NCBI GenBank assembly: GCA_024679565.1 | Contig: JAIBDD010000017.1 | Coordinates: 1 to 64,000, forward strand | Direction of reading: 5' to 3' | DNA length: 64,000 bases | DNA from: Bacteroidota bacterium | GTDB lineage: Bacteria > Bacteroidota > Bacteroidia > NS11-12g > UBA9320 | Shown here: positions 9,070 to 18,871 of the stretch, piece by piece | How positions within the stretch are numbered: position 1 is the first letter of the stretch | Layout: the number at the start of each line of letters is the position of its first letter | Notes under the pieces: model-generated | The model's input: only the letters and a program-made list of their open reading frames with translations | What the model was told of the DNA's origin: nothing | Databases searched by the model: none | Made by a program: the position numbers and the translations under genes

Positions 9070-12000
9070 CTAACGAACTACGTGAATGAGTCCTTTGACC
9101 GTTTGAAATGCTCCATTCTCAGTGGTAATGAATCGAATTGAATATAAATAAACACCGTTTGGAACCACATCTCCATTATAGGTTCCATCCCATCCTCTAT
9201 TTACATCTTCTGTTCGATATAACTCCTCTCCCCAACGATTAAAAACCGACATGGAATAATCTTGATAGTTTACGAGCACCGGTTTGAATTGATCGTTCAA
9301 GCCATCACCATTAGGGCTAAATCCAGTAGGAACATGATAGTAACTAATACAACCCGATCCAATTTCAAAATCATCACCCGATTCACATCCATCTTTATTC
9401 GTGACGGTAACACTATACAATTGCTGTTTAGTTGCTTGAATTTTTTGAGAAGTTTCACCATCTGGCAACCAATTGTACGTCATGCCAGGATTACCCGCAT
9501 CCAACTCCAAACTAAATTTACCACACAGTACAGTGTCTATCCCAAGATTCACAATTGGGTAAGGAGATACGGTATAGGTCACAGAATCTAAAATTGTTCC
9601 ACATCTATTGGAAATAGTAACCCAATGCGTTCCTGGATTACTAATCGTAACCGTATTTGTAGTTTCGTTTCCTGACCAAATATATGATTCATCATTGTTT
9701 GGATCTCCTACTGTTAAGGTCTGGGTTTCAACTTGACCACAAAACACCTTATTATCGCCTAAATTAAGCTGTGGTGTGTTTAACAAACTCAAAACAACCG
9801 TATCGCTTGCCACACCGCATATGTTGGTCAATGACACAAAATACTTACCTGGTGATGACACCGCCAAAGTTGGAGACGTTGAATTGTCTTGCCAATTGTA
9901 GAACATCTCATTGTCTGACGCTTTTACGTCAAATACGGTGTTAATATTGTCACAATAGGTAGTGTCATTCGGCAACTTAACCTGTGGTGTTTCTTTTAAA
10001 ATGATCGTCCAAACGCTTGAATCAATCGCACACTTATTTTGTAAATACCCCTTAAATATTCCAGGCATAGATGCAGTATAGAAAGTGTCGGTTTGACCCG
10101 CAACAGACCAGCTATACGTTTCTAAATTATTTCGTTTCGCATTGCTAAGAACTAACGTCGTGCTCACATTATCGCATTCATACAAGGTATCGTGTATGTT
10201 ACCTGTAGGATTAACGATTAGTTCAATGTTTATTGAGTCTGACGCAACACCGCAACTATTATTTATGGTAACCCGTGCATATGTCGCTTTAGATAGTGTT
10301 ATGGAATCCAAACTACCTATTCCAACCAAATCATTTAGGTCATCCCAACTGTAAGATTCCCCGTTGTTGGTTTGCCCAACTTTTAAACCATACGAAACCG
10401 TATTACAGAATACAGAATCGATTGGTAAGTTTACACTTGGTGTATTATGTTCTACAATTCTAGTTTCACTGCTATCAGCTCCGCAAAAATTGGTTACAAC
10501 AACGTTGTATAATCCAGTATCCAGCACAGTTATCTGCTGAACTGAATCCCCTGTACTCCACCTATACGTAGCCTCATTATTTGCGTTTCCGGCGTCTAAC
10601 ACCAAACGTACAGAATCACACGCTATGCTGTCAGTAAACAAATTAACCAATGGTGTATCTAATAATTTAAAATTTATTGTATCTGTTTTTGTTCCACAAT
10701 TCGGAGTGATTATATCGACGTAATACTTCCCTGGATTTGATACGTTAGTCTTCTGTGTTGTGTCTCCATTGTACCACATATACGAACGAATTATGGTGTC
10801 GTTTTTGGCATCGAGGGTCAGTGTCGGAAAATTATCACAATAGGTTGTATCATTCCCAATTACAGGAACTTTCGGGCTATGCTCTAAAAGGATTTGTACA
10901 GAGTCTCTAACGGTATCGCAACCGTAAGTTGCTTGCACCCATATTAGCCCAGAATCTTTGGCAATATTAAATCTGTTGTCGCTACCGTCGCTCCACACAA
11001 AGTTGGCTCCTTGGTTTTTTGCATCGAAAATTTCAAACACTTTATCGCATTCTACGAAGGTATCTTTAAACCCGAGTTCAATAGGCTCTGTGTATAAGGT
11101 ATCTCTAAATTTTGTTACGAAGCCAGTCCAGAAAAAAGAACCGTTGGAACGTAAGCTGTCCTTATATACACCTTTTGTGGTGGGGTAATCTCCAGAAAAG
11201 GAATTCCCAGCAGACAAAATATACGTCACACACCCTACCCGCTTGGCTCGAACACCACCGGGAAACTCTCCTCGGCTTCCACCGTAGTAGGTACCATAGA
11301 GCTGTTTTGCGCCTTCGTAATCTAACTTGGTAACGGTTAACGAACCATAAAATCCAACATTTGACAATTTGGATTTGGGTTGAATGGCGTCGGATGTTGT
11401 TGGAAAATCGGTTGACCGTGAAGTTGCTGCAATGATTGCTTCGTCACGGACATTTGCCGTTATGCTCAATGGACCAAAAAATGGATAATTCCAAGAATAG
11501 CCGTCGTCGTTTGATCCACCTAAATATGTACTATAATGCACATTAGTACCAGCAGATATCATCTTCACCACTACGGCATCATACCCGCCTGAGTTGTTTT
11601 TTCTAAATGCGTTTTTGGATACAGGAAAGTCTGACGACGTTGTTGAACCAGCGATAAATGGGTCTCCGGTTTCAGTGGCATAAATACTTTCAAAGTTATC
11701 GTCACCACTTCCTCCCATTAGCTTAGCCCATTCTACTTGGTTTCCATTAGCCTTAAACTTTATAACGAAACCATCAGTACTTCCCTTGATGTATTTATTA
11801 AACACGTTAGCGCCTGGAGTAGTTCTAAAATTATCTGAACTGGTTTGCCCAACCACATAGATTAAGCCTGAGCCATCAACATAAACATCTTTGGCCACAT
11901 CAAACCCCGATCCTCCAATGTAGGTGGAAAAAACAAGTCCAGATCCTTTTGAATTTAAACATGTTAAAAATGCATCTCCTCTCAGCCAGTATCCATACCC

Positions 12001-13377
12001 AGTGCCGGTGCTTGTTCCACCATACGCTGACTGATAACATCCAGAGGTTGTAGGGAAATCTTCGGATGACGTATTGCCTACGAGATAAACGTTTCCGTTA
12101 TCAGCAACCTGCATCCCTCTAATCCAGTCGATTGAATAAAACCCAGAAGATTGAGTTCCTGTCAAATAGGTACTGAATAGCAATCCACTTGCATCTTCAT
12201 TAAACTTTGTAACAAACCCTTGGTAACACCAGCCACCGCTACACGACTTTCCTTTTTCATCGAATGCACCTGAGGTGGTGGGGAAACCACCACCATAAGT
12301 TATACCTGAAACTACTGCTTCGTGTTTTGAGTTAACCGATACATTCATACCATATTCGTAGCTACTGCCTCCGATATATGTAAAATATTTTAGGCTATCC
12401 CCTTTCGGTGTGATCTTGCATAAGAATGCATCATAACCACCATTAAGTGTGGTATCATAACCACCCAACTGACTATAAAACCTTTGATTGTTAGACATAC
12501 CAGTGATGTATACAAAATCTTGATCATCAATATCAACGTCTAATACATAATTCCATCCAAATCCTCCAGTAATCGGATCACCATAAAAATATGTGCTCCA
12601 ATCGACATAGATTGGGTCGATAATTAACGTTAGGCTAGAGTCATAAGCACCAACCACTTCAAACCCTACCGTATTTTCTTGTACAACGTACTGTACAAAT
12701 ACTTCAACCTCTTTGCCATCGACTATCTGGTAAGAATATGGCTTATCCTCTATTAAATCTCCCCAAGCTGTAGACAGTTTAATTCTTCCATCGGGTAACA
12801 CCTTAACCTTTTCTATTCCTTCATAGTCTATCTGAATAGAGGAGATATCAGCCCCCGGTCTTGCAATAAAATCGTACTTTAACGCCCCATCTTGGTTGCC
12901 ATAAAACACCAAATCTGTATTAGGATATACTTCGTTGTATTTGAGTCTTTCATACTCTTTTAAATTTGCTCCACCACTGGTATGCTCACCAAAATAACGC
13001 ACGTTACGGTCAACTACTTGAGATGCAACAACATTATTTACGGATGAATTTTTGAGTGACAAACTCCAATTTAGAAAAGAAGCCCTTGTTTCCAGTGGTT
13101 TGTTTTCGTCTTCACTCATTCGAAAATCTTTCACCAACGAAAACAATACTCTATCGCCATAGAAGGCAGCCGTCGCCCCATTGCCTGAGGTTTGATATAA
13201 AATATTACTATCCCATTGACCCTGGTTCTCTCTAAACAGTTGACCTTGAACAAGAACGTCGTTTAGGACTTTTTGATAGGTGGCGTTATCGGGCTTAACA
13301 CCCTCATTTTGAGCATTAACCACAACAAGGTTGAACAGAAAGACAACGCATGCAGAAATGTATTTCATGGTTTTCAT
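9070..13377 (-). CDS. Giant secreted protein: SBBP propeller, Ig-like repeats, T9SS type B domain
   Basis: A 1435-residue surface or secreted protein. The signal peptide is MKTMKYISACVVFLFNLVVV ending NAQ; the ATG at 13377 (or 13368) fits it, while the longer frame to 13449 adds 24 residues before the signal. Order of parts: a DUF7948-like domain opening LFRENQGQWDSNILYQ; a long beta-propeller with SBBP-type repeats (YIGGSSYEYGMNVSVN, STYIGGSGFDVAKDV, YLGGSNDDGYSW, and repeated FPTTSG segments) to residue ~760; eight Cys-containing ~70-residue Ig-like units with the pattern C..L....Y.W..g......G.Y.V..tN.CG...D; and a C-terminal CHU_C type B domain with FSPNGDGLND, FNRWGEELY and GWDGTYNGDVVPNGVYLY. 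Type B domains direct T9SS export. It probably acts in adhesion or matrix formation; no enzymatic motif was seen. Confidence 0.88.
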   Translation of the reverse strand: MKTMKYISACVVFLFNLVVVNAQNEGVKPDNATYQKVLNDVLVQGQLFRENQGQWDSNILYQTSGNGATAAFYGDRVLFSLVKDFRMSEDENKPLETRASFLNWSLSLKNSSVNNVVASQVVDRNVRYFGEHTSGGANLKEYERLKYNEVYPNTDLVFYGNQDGALKYDFIARPGADISSIQIDYEGIEKVKVLPDGRIKLSTAWGDLIEDKPYSYQIVDGKEVEVFVQYVVQENTVGFEVVGAYDSSLTLIIDPIYVDWSTYFYGDPITGGFGWNYVLDVDIDDQDFVYITGMSNNQRFYSQLGGYDTTLNGGYDAFLCKITPKGDSLKYFTYIGGSSYEYGMNVSVNSKHEAVVSGITYGGGFPTTSGAFDEKGKSCSGGWCYQGFVTKFNEDASGLLFSTYLTGTQSSGFYSIDWIRGMQVADNGNVYLVGNTSSEDFPTTSGCYQSAYGGTSTGTGYGYWLRGDAFLTCLNSKGSGLVFSTYIGGSGFDVAKDVYVDGSGLIYVVGQTSSDNFRTTPGANVFNKYIKGSTDGFVIKFKANGNQVEWAKLMGGSGDDNFESIYATETGDPFIAGSTTSSDFPVSKNAFRKNNSGGYDAVVVKMISAGTNVHYSTYLGGSNDDGYSWNYPFFGPLSITANVRDEAIIAATSRSTDFPTTSDAIQPKSKLSNVGFYGSLTVTKLDYEGAKQLYGTYYGGSRGEFPGGVRAKRVGCVTYILSAGNSFSGDYPTTKGVYKDSLRSNGSFFWTGFVTKFRDTLYTEPIELGFKDTFVECDKVFEIFDAKNQGANFVWSDGSDNRFNIAKDSGLIWVQATYGCDTVRDSVQILLEHSPKVPVIGNDTTYCDNFPTLTLDAKNDTIIRSYMWYNGDTTQKTNVSNPGKYYVDIITPNCGTKTDTINFKLLDTPLVNLFTDSIACDSVRLVLDAGNANNEATYRWSTGDSVQQITVLDTGLYNVVVTNFCGADSSETRIVEHNTPSVNLPIDSVFCNTVSYGLKVGQTNNGESYSWDDLNDLVGIGSLDSITLSKATYARVTINNSCGVASDSINIELIVNPTGNIHDTLYECDNVSTTLVLSNAKRNNLETYSWSVAGQTDTFYTASMPGIFKGYLQNKCAIDSSVWTIILKETPQVKLPNDTTYCDNINTVFDVKASDNEMFYNWQDNSTSPTLAVSSPGKYFVSLTNICGVASDTVVLSLLNTPQLNLGDNKVFCGQVETQTLTVGDPNNDESYIWSGNETTNTVTISNPGTHWVTISNRCGTILDSVTYTVSPYPIVNLGIDTVLCGKFSLELDAGNPGMTYNWLPDGETSQKIQATKQQLYSVTVTNKDGCESGDDFEIGSGCISYYHVPTGFSPNGDGLNDQFKPVLVNYQDYSMSVFNRWGEELYRTEDVNRGWDGTYNGDVVPNGVYLYSIRFITTENGAFQTVKGLIHVVR

Positions 13378-13503
13378 ACTCGACAGATAATGTAAATATA
13401 CAATGAAGACACATAAGCCCACCAAACGTTGCACCTGTATTGCAATCAAATGAGATTATTCTAGCACGTCAATTCTCTAAAAATGGTTGTTTATTTGCTC
13501 TGA

Positions 13504-15030
13504 TTGAAAGCCTTGCGGAAATATCAAAAACATTTAGGATTACTCTTTTTTGTAGTCGTGTTGTTTTTCTGTTACGGGAGGTTCTACAATCACCTTCCGT
13601 TGGGTGTGCATAATTGGGCCCAATCCGATCGGTATTCTGTAGCCGTTAAGTTTTTAGATGAACTTGATTTTTTTAAAGCGCGAACGCATAATTTAAGCAC
13701 TATCGACGGACGTTGTGGAGTGGAATTTCCCGCTACACAATACCTATCTGCGCGCATCGCAAGTCTTACCTCGTCCAAATATCTTCCGACGATTTACCGG
13801 ACAATAAACCTCATCATATTAGTTCTTGGTTTATGGATGTTTGTTTTGGCTTGGGATGTTCAATCATTCCATAAAATCATAATGGCATTCCTGCTCTTTT
13901 TTAGTCCAGTATTGCTATTTTATGGATATAATTTTCTGCCCGACACCGCTGGCTTAGGCTTATTGCTACTTGGCATGGGCTACTTCATAAAATTCAACCA
14001 AACAAGGCGACTACGTTTTGCTTTTATGAGTTTGGCGTTTGCTGGATTAGCGACGCTTCTTAAAACTACTTGCGGCATTTATTTCTTAGCCCTTGCGGGA
14101 ACGTATGGAATTCATTTCATTTCTCCTCTGCAACTAAAAAAGGGACTTAAAGTGTTAGCCGCTTTTGTTGGTTTTGCTGGTTTAATCTTCTTGTACGACT
14201 ATTTCTATTTTCACAAAGTGAATACCGACTTCTATTCACGTATCTTCATGTCGAAACAGCAACCTTTAACTTCAGCTTCAGACTTCCGTGGGTTTTGGAA
14301 GGCCATTACATATTGGCACGGTCAATACATGACCTGGCCACAAACCATTCTAATTTTTGGTCTGATTGTTCGAGCTATTACAAATCGCAAACAACTTGAA
14401 AAGAATAACTTAGGTAGAAATCTTCTGCTCATTTCTATTGTAGGGTTGACTTCGTTTCTACTTTTAATGGGCAAACAATTTATCAATCACGATTATTACT
14501 TTATTGCCGCAATCCTCCCACTTTTCTGTCTTACCACTTGGTATTTCTTATCAATTCAAAGTCATGTTAAGTTTTTTAAGTCAAGCTTGTTTACAATAGT
14601 GCTGACTGGGTTGGCAATATTCACCATTTTGCAATCAACATCTTTGTATGAAAAGCGTATGTCGAGCCATTTTGTTTGGAAGAATCGTGACATAATAAAC
14701 GACATCGAATGGTTACAAGATGGCGCACGTATTATCGATGAAATCAGCATCGAACCAGATGATAAAATTTTTGTGGGATATGATGCTGCCCCTAATACAG
14801 CTCTCGTCTATTTCGACCGTAAGGGTAAAGTGTTCAACCATGAAGAAATGACGCGAGATAGTTCCAACATGCAATACTGGTCCAATCGAATTAGACCAGA
14901 TTATTTCATTTTCCCGAACATGTGGGTAAGCAAATTGGAAACAGAACAGCCTTGGCTTTATGCCAACCTAGTTCCGTTTGCAAAAAGGCAGAACTTTGTT
15001 ATTTACAAGCCAATATATCAGCTTGATTAA
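13504..15030 (+). CDS. GT-C fold membrane glycosyltransferase (PMT_2/GT39-like)
   Basis: A 508-residue protein with an N-terminal helix (LGLLFFVVVLFFCYG), a first periplasmic loop bearing the acidic site HNWAQSDRYSVAV, about nine further hydrophobic segments, and a soluble C-terminal ~120 residues. This is the layout of lipid-linked sugar transferases of the PMT_2 superfamily. The start is TTG at 13504: no ATG lies before the first helix. The box TTTATTTG ends 6 nt upstream and is a 5/6 match. It is divergent from the giant surface protein gene, and the YjbR gene follows 12 nt downstream. The sugar and acceptor are unknown. Confidence 0.7.
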   Translation: MKALRKYQKHLGLLFFVVVLFFCYGRFYNHLPLGVHNWAQSDRYSVAVKFLDELDFFKARTHNLSTIDGRCGVEFPATQYLSARIASLTSSKYLPTIYRTINLIILVLGLWMFVLAWDVQSFHKIIMAFLLFFSPVLLFYGYNFLPDTAGLGLLLLGMGYFIKFNQTRRLRFAFMSLAFAGLATLLKTTCGIYFLALAGTYGIHFISPLQLKKGLKVLAAFVGFAGLIFLYDYFYFHKVNTDFYSRIFMSKQQPLTSASDFRGFWKAITYWHGQYMTWPQTILIFGLIVRAITNRKQLEKNNLGRNLLLISIVGLTSFLLLMGKQFINHDYYFIAAILPLFCLTTWYFLSIQSHVKFFKSSLFTIVLTGLAIFTILQSTSLYEKRMSSHFVWKNRDIINDIEWLQDGARIIDEISIEPDDKIFVGYDAAPNTALVYFDRKGKVFNHEEMTRDSSNMQYWSNRIRPDYFIFPNMWVSKLETEQPWLYANLVPFAKRQNFVIYKPIYQLD

Positions 15031-15042
15031 GATTAAATCACG

Positions 15043-15405
15043 ATGGATATTATTCAGCTCAGAGATTACTGTATCGCCAAACCGGGTGTAACCGAATCAT
15101 TCCCGTTTGGCGAGCAAACATTGGTTTTTAAAGTGATGGACAAAATGTTTGCCGCAACAAAAATCGAAACCTACACATCCGTGAATCTACAAAGTGACCC
15201 AGAGTGGGCACAAGAATTACGCGCGTCAAACCCTTTAATAAAACCGGGCTACCATATGAACAAAAAGCACTGGAATACCGTTGAATCTGCCATATTCCCA
15301 GACTCTACATTGCTCAAAGAAATGATAGACCACAGTTACGACATTGTGGTGGCGAAACTGACAAAGGCTAAAAAAGAAGCATTAAAAAAAGGACTTAGTG
15401 AATAA
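15043..15405 (+). CDS. MmcQ/YjbR family protein
   Basis: A 120-residue protein of the MmcQ/YjbR (double-wing DNA-binding fold) family. Visible family features are the N-terminal LRDYCIAKPGVTESFPFGE, the central VFKVMDKMFA, and PGYHMNKKHWNTVE, followed by the C-terminal helix with DIVVAKLTKAKKEAL. The length is typical. The cellular role of the family is not well established. It follows the GT-C gene by 12 nt and converges on the fasciclin gene. Confidence 0.88.
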   Translation: MDIIQLRDYCIAKPGVTESFPFGEQTLVFKVMDKMFAATKIETYTSVNLQSDPEWAQELRASNPLIKPGYHMNKKHWNTVESAIFPDSTLLKEMIDHSYDIVVAKLTKAKKEALKKGLSE

Positions 15406-15432
15406 GCCCTTTCTTGTAAAAAATGTCTTTTG

Positions 15433-16341
15433 TTACTTCAACACGCCGTTGATAACGTGCATAATTCCGTTTGATGCGTATACATTCCCACGAATCACTT
15501 TCACTTTACCATTCAACGTAACATCAGCTCCAGAAGTTGCGGTAATGTCTTCGCCCTCAGTCGAAATTGTTCCGGTTAATTGAGAGGTAGTTTTAACATC
15601 TCCTAAAACAATTGTATTGTTGATGAGAGCTCTACGTGCACTATTAGATAAATCAGCAATACGAATCACGTTCTGAGTTTCCAAATACTTAATAAATTCG
15701 GTATCGTTAATAGCAAAAATGGTGTTATCACCAGTTTCAAGAGCTGTTTTAGTTGCAGCTTCAAGGTTTACTCCTACTTTATAATTGGACAAATTTGGAT
15801 TGTTTGCAATTTGATCTAATACCGACGGAACAGTTAAACTGTTGACCATAACATAGACCATTCCATTGGTTGCCTCATAATTTGTGGTTGCCGTTTTACC
15901 GTTAAACCGCACAGCATCACCTGCAACCGCTGTATATATAGACAACTTCGCATTTCCTGGCCCTGTATTAGATTCGCTAGAAATGTATCCTGTATTTGTA
16001 AAATCTGATGGCTCCTTCTTACCATCGATACAGTGATATTTGATAAAAGCAACTTGTTCCGCATTTGACATTGAACTTAAATCAATTCCGTCGTCGATCA
16101 ACTGTAAGTCACTTACTGCTAATATCGTATATCCTCCAGAACCCGTAATTTTACCGGTTAAACCCGCCAAATCTAGGGCAGCTAAGAACTCAGTATAGCC
16201 CCCATCTGACGTTAGGTATTGAGAAATGGATTGGGTAGGTTGTGTGCCTCCATCTCCTTCGTCATCTTTACAAGATTGTAGTGTTGATAGGCCTAGTGCC
16301 GAAATCATCAACAAAATATAAATGCGAGCATTTTTTATCAT
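15433..16341 (-). CDS. Fasciclin (FAS1) domain lipoprotein
   Basis: A 302-residue lipoprotein with a signal ending STLQSC (lipobox Cys ~24), an acidic linker (DDEGDGG), and two FAS1-like domains. The first has the opening GGYTEFLAALDLAGL, then YTILAVSDLQLIDDG, and a second-half GMVYVMVNSLTVPS. The second has TIFAINDTEFIKYL, an NSARRALINNTIV helix, and the end NGIMHVINGVL, which is the hallmark FAS1 ending. FAS1 modules mediate adhesion at the cell surface. The start is the ATG at 16341; the extra 21 residues upstream would bury the signal peptide. Confidence 0.88.
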   Translation of the reverse strand: MIKNARIYILLMISALGLSTLQSCKDDEGDGGTQPTQSISQYLTSDGGYTEFLAALDLAGLTGKITGSGGYTILAVSDLQLIDDGIDLSSMSNAEQVAFIKYHCIDGKKEPSDFTNTGYISSESNTGPGNAKLSIYTAVAGDAVRFNGKTATTNYEATNGMVYVMVNSLTVPSVLDQIANNPNLSNYKVGVNLEAATKTALETGDNTIFAINDTEFIKYLETQNVIRIADLSNSARRALINNTIVLGDVKTTSQLTGTISTEGEDITATSGADVTLNGKVKVIRGNVYASNGIMHVINGVLK

Positions 16342-16400
16342 AGTTTTATTTTTTGGGTAAAGGTATAAGAAAAACACAATGTTTGCTACACGGTATCGTG

Positions 16401-17591
16401 TCAAATCTTCTTCAATTCTGCGTAAAACATGGTGTCAGAATCATGCTCATATCCATGCACGTAACCCTGGTTTACGACTTCCATTCCATCCAAATTCAAC
16501 GATTTTAAATTGTCCTCGTTTTCGGCTTTATACACAGAGCATGTAGTGTACAGCAAGCGCCCACCTTTTTTAACAAATGGCCACGCATTTTGCACAATCT
16601 GTTGCTGCAATTCTCTGTATTTCAATACATTATGCTGAGAAGCAGATTTAAATTCAGGATTTCGATTCCATGTACCTGAACCAGAACATGGCAAATCGGC
16701 AACAACTAAATCAAACCCAGGGGCGGTTTTTTCAACTGAATTCTGTTTACTCTCGAATTTAATTTTGGATATAGGTTTAGCCAAATCAACCACTGCCGAC
16801 CACACCCGATATCGGTGGCGGCCTGTGCGTTTTATAAAATTTGATAGAATTGACTTCCTGCTATCAGAGGCACAAATATTTATAGACTTTGTGCGATCTA
16901 GTAAGGTCAAGCTCTTTCCACCAGAAGCACAACAACAATCCCAAACACTTTGAACGCCATCCAAGTTAATTGCTTTAAAAACTTCTTGAGAGCTGTAATC
17001 TTGTATTTCAATCTGCTTAGAAACTCCTGAGGAATCTAGTAAATGTCCAGCGCTAACTCCCAAAGCCTTGTTCTCCTTGATTGTAACGTCTGAAAGTTTT
17101 TTGCAAACATCATCGTATTCATTCGCATTTTTACATCGAAACCATACCAATGGTTGTTTGAATAAATGCGGTATAAAAACCTCCTTATTAACTTCAGATG
17201 ACATTTTATCCATTTCAGGAAACACTTCATTCGTATTCCACTCAAGATGTTTTTCAAGAAATTCTAGGCGATTTTGCAAGCTCCACTCAATCCATGAAGG
17301 TGGTAAGACAAAGACATCAAACAATCCAAGCATCCATTCTGGAACAGATTCGGTGATACAAAGGTTGCTTAAAACCATTTGATCTTTCCGGCTTAACTTA
17401 CCGAAACTATACCCTAGCCTAAACCAATTATAGCAGAGGTTTTTAATCGTTTTACGATCACGGCTTCCAAACTGCCGATTCGATTTAAAGTACTGATGTA
17501 ATGTTGGATGAAACGGCTTTCCTGATTCATGCTTGTCTAAACAGGTCAGCGCAAAATCGACGTGTCGATTAAAGAAGTGTTGTTCTTTCAT
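16401..17591 (-). CDS. RsmB/NOP2/Sun-family RNA m5C methyltransferase
   Basis: A 396-residue SAM-dependent RNA cytosine-5 methyltransferase. The SAM-binding motif CCCASGGKSLTLLD (~219) stands in for D-x-C-A-A-P-G-G-K, with Ser in place of the usual Pro. Motif IV DLPCSGSGTWNRNPE (~300) and motif VI YTTCSVYKAENED (~349) provide the two catalytic cysteines of this family. The N-terminal ~170 residues resemble the RsmB helical/NusB-like accessory region in position, but I could not confirm it. The ATG overlaps the stop of the upstream lipoprotein gene (ATGA at 17588-17591). The likely target is 16S rRNA, by family inference. Confidence 0.85.
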   Translation of the reverse strand: MKEQHFFNRHVDFALTCLDKHESGKPFHPTLHQYFKSNRQFGSRDRKTIKNLCYNWFRLGYSFGKLSRKDQMVLSNLCITESVPEWMLGLFDVFVLPPSWIEWSLQNRLEFLEKHLEWNTNEVFPEMDKMSSEVNKEVFIPHLFKQPLVWFRCKNANEYDDVCKKLSDVTIKENKALGVSAGHLLDSSGVSKQIEIQDYSSQEVFKAINLDGVQSVWDCCCASGGKSLTLLDRTKSINICASDSRKSILSNFIKRTGRHRYRVWSAVVDLAKPISKIKFESKQNSVEKTAPGFDLVVADLPCSGSGTWNRNPEFKSASQHNVLKYRELQQQIVQNAWPFVKKGGRLLYTTCSVYKAENEDNLKSLNLDGMEVVNQGYVHGYEHDSDTMFYAELKKI

Positions 17592-18871
17592 TCTACTGGC
17601 GTGAGTTCAAAATCCTCAAACTTCAGGATAAACACGTTGGAGTTTCTATTTAAACCGTTAGAATACGTATAATGAAAGTTAGAACTTAAATATCTAAACT
17701 CACGATCAATTATATACCCAGGAAAATGTTCTCCAAAAGCCATCAGGAATTCGCCCATAAACATAAACTGGTCATAGCCTATATACGCATACACCGTAGG
17801 GTCGGTTCGGTTAACTAGTCTAAAGTTTATTCTAAAATTTTTAACGTCTGCCGCCGTATCATTCACAAAGTCAGAAGCGACCAAATGCACTTTCATTTTG
17901 TCCCAAAACTTATAATCGTTGTCTTGAAAATTTGACCATGAATAGTCCCCTATTACAACAACATCTCTTTTGGTTTGGTAAATGTTGGAAAGTGTTGTAC
18001 TGACCGTTGTCGGATTTCTACTGAGCACAATTACAACGGTAGGTTCGTCTTTCGACAATATATTTCCCCAACCATTATACGAGGGATTCTCATATGCCAC
18101 CGCTTTTCGCTGTGTCGATTCAAACGCCTCTTGATAGCTTTCCTTCATTGAAGCTGAATAGGGAGATTCGTCACTTACAACGATTACTGAATTATCAGGA
18201 TACGATTCATTTACAAACGAAATCACACCCTTTGTTTTATCAGAATTTCCTGGTGTTGGGCAATACAACTTTGGATTTGAACTCTTTACCGAATCAAGTG
18301 TGGTAAAGGGAGACACAACCGGTATATCGTGCTTAAGCCCGAATTCAGAAACCATATTAATTTGCTTCTCTCCTACTGAGCCAATAATCATATCCATTGA
18401 TTTCATTGAAGATTTTCGTAAAATGGAACTCAACTCGGTTAAGTTACTTTCGTCATCATACACGTACATCTTCATTTTCAAGCCATTCAAATCAAGATTA
18501 TTCAGAGCTAACTTAACCCCCTGATAATACGCCAGCATATAATCCGATGTTCTACGTTCTCGTGCCGTTTCTGCATCATAATGAAAGGGTAGAATAAGTG
18601 CAACCTTGAATTCGGTTTTATGTGGTTCAACTTGAAACTCCTCACCAAAAAAATCAACCGTAATTAGTTTTTTAGACTCAATTACTTCAGGCTCATCTGT
18701 TTCCTTTTTGTCTTCTGTTTCTTTTTTATCAGCTGTCTTTTCATTTACAACAACTGGTTCATCGTTCGACACCACCTTAAAGGCATTACAAGAAAGCAAT
18801 ACCAACGCAGAGAAAAGTGCTAATACATTATTCCCACTCAATCGTAGCAGGCGGTTTTGAACTAATGTCAT
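17588..18871 (-). CDS. Periplasmic-binding-fold lipoprotein
   Basis: A 427-residue lipoprotein: signal with basic N-region, hydrophobic core and lipobox LVLLSC, then an acidic/Lys-rich linker (~35-65), then a type I periplasmic binding fold. Evidence for the fold is [14 protein letters not shown], then [44 protein letters not shown] and [18 protein letters not shown]. This fold is shared by amino-acid receptor proteins and by LpoA-like outer-membrane lipoproteins. The ATG at 18871 lies inside the 3' end of guaA, a 44-nt overlap; the GuaA C-terminus (ATIEWE) is the usual one, so the overlap seems real. No transporter genes are adjacent, so ligand and role are open. Confidence 0.75.
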   Translation of the reverse strand: MTLVQNRLLRLSGNNVLALFSALVLLSCNAFKVVSNDEPVVVNEKTADKKETEDKKETDEPEVIESKKLITVDFFGEEFQVEPHKTEFKVALILPFHYDAETARERRTSDYMLAYYQGVKLALNNLDLNGLKMKMYVYDDESNLTELSSILRKSSMKSMDMIIGSVGEKQINMVSEFGLKHDIPVVSPFTTLDSVKSSNPKLYCPTPGNSDKTKGVISFVNESYPDNSVIVVSDESPYSASMKESYQEAFESTQRKAVAYENPSYNGWGNILSKDEPTVVIVLSRNPTTVSTTLSNIYQTKRDVVVIGDYSWSNFQDNDYKFWDKMKVHLVASDFVNDTAADVKNFRINFRLVNRTDPTVYAYIGYDQFMFMGEFLMAFGEHFPGYIIDREFRYLSSNFHYTYSNGLNRNSNVFILKFEDFELTPVE

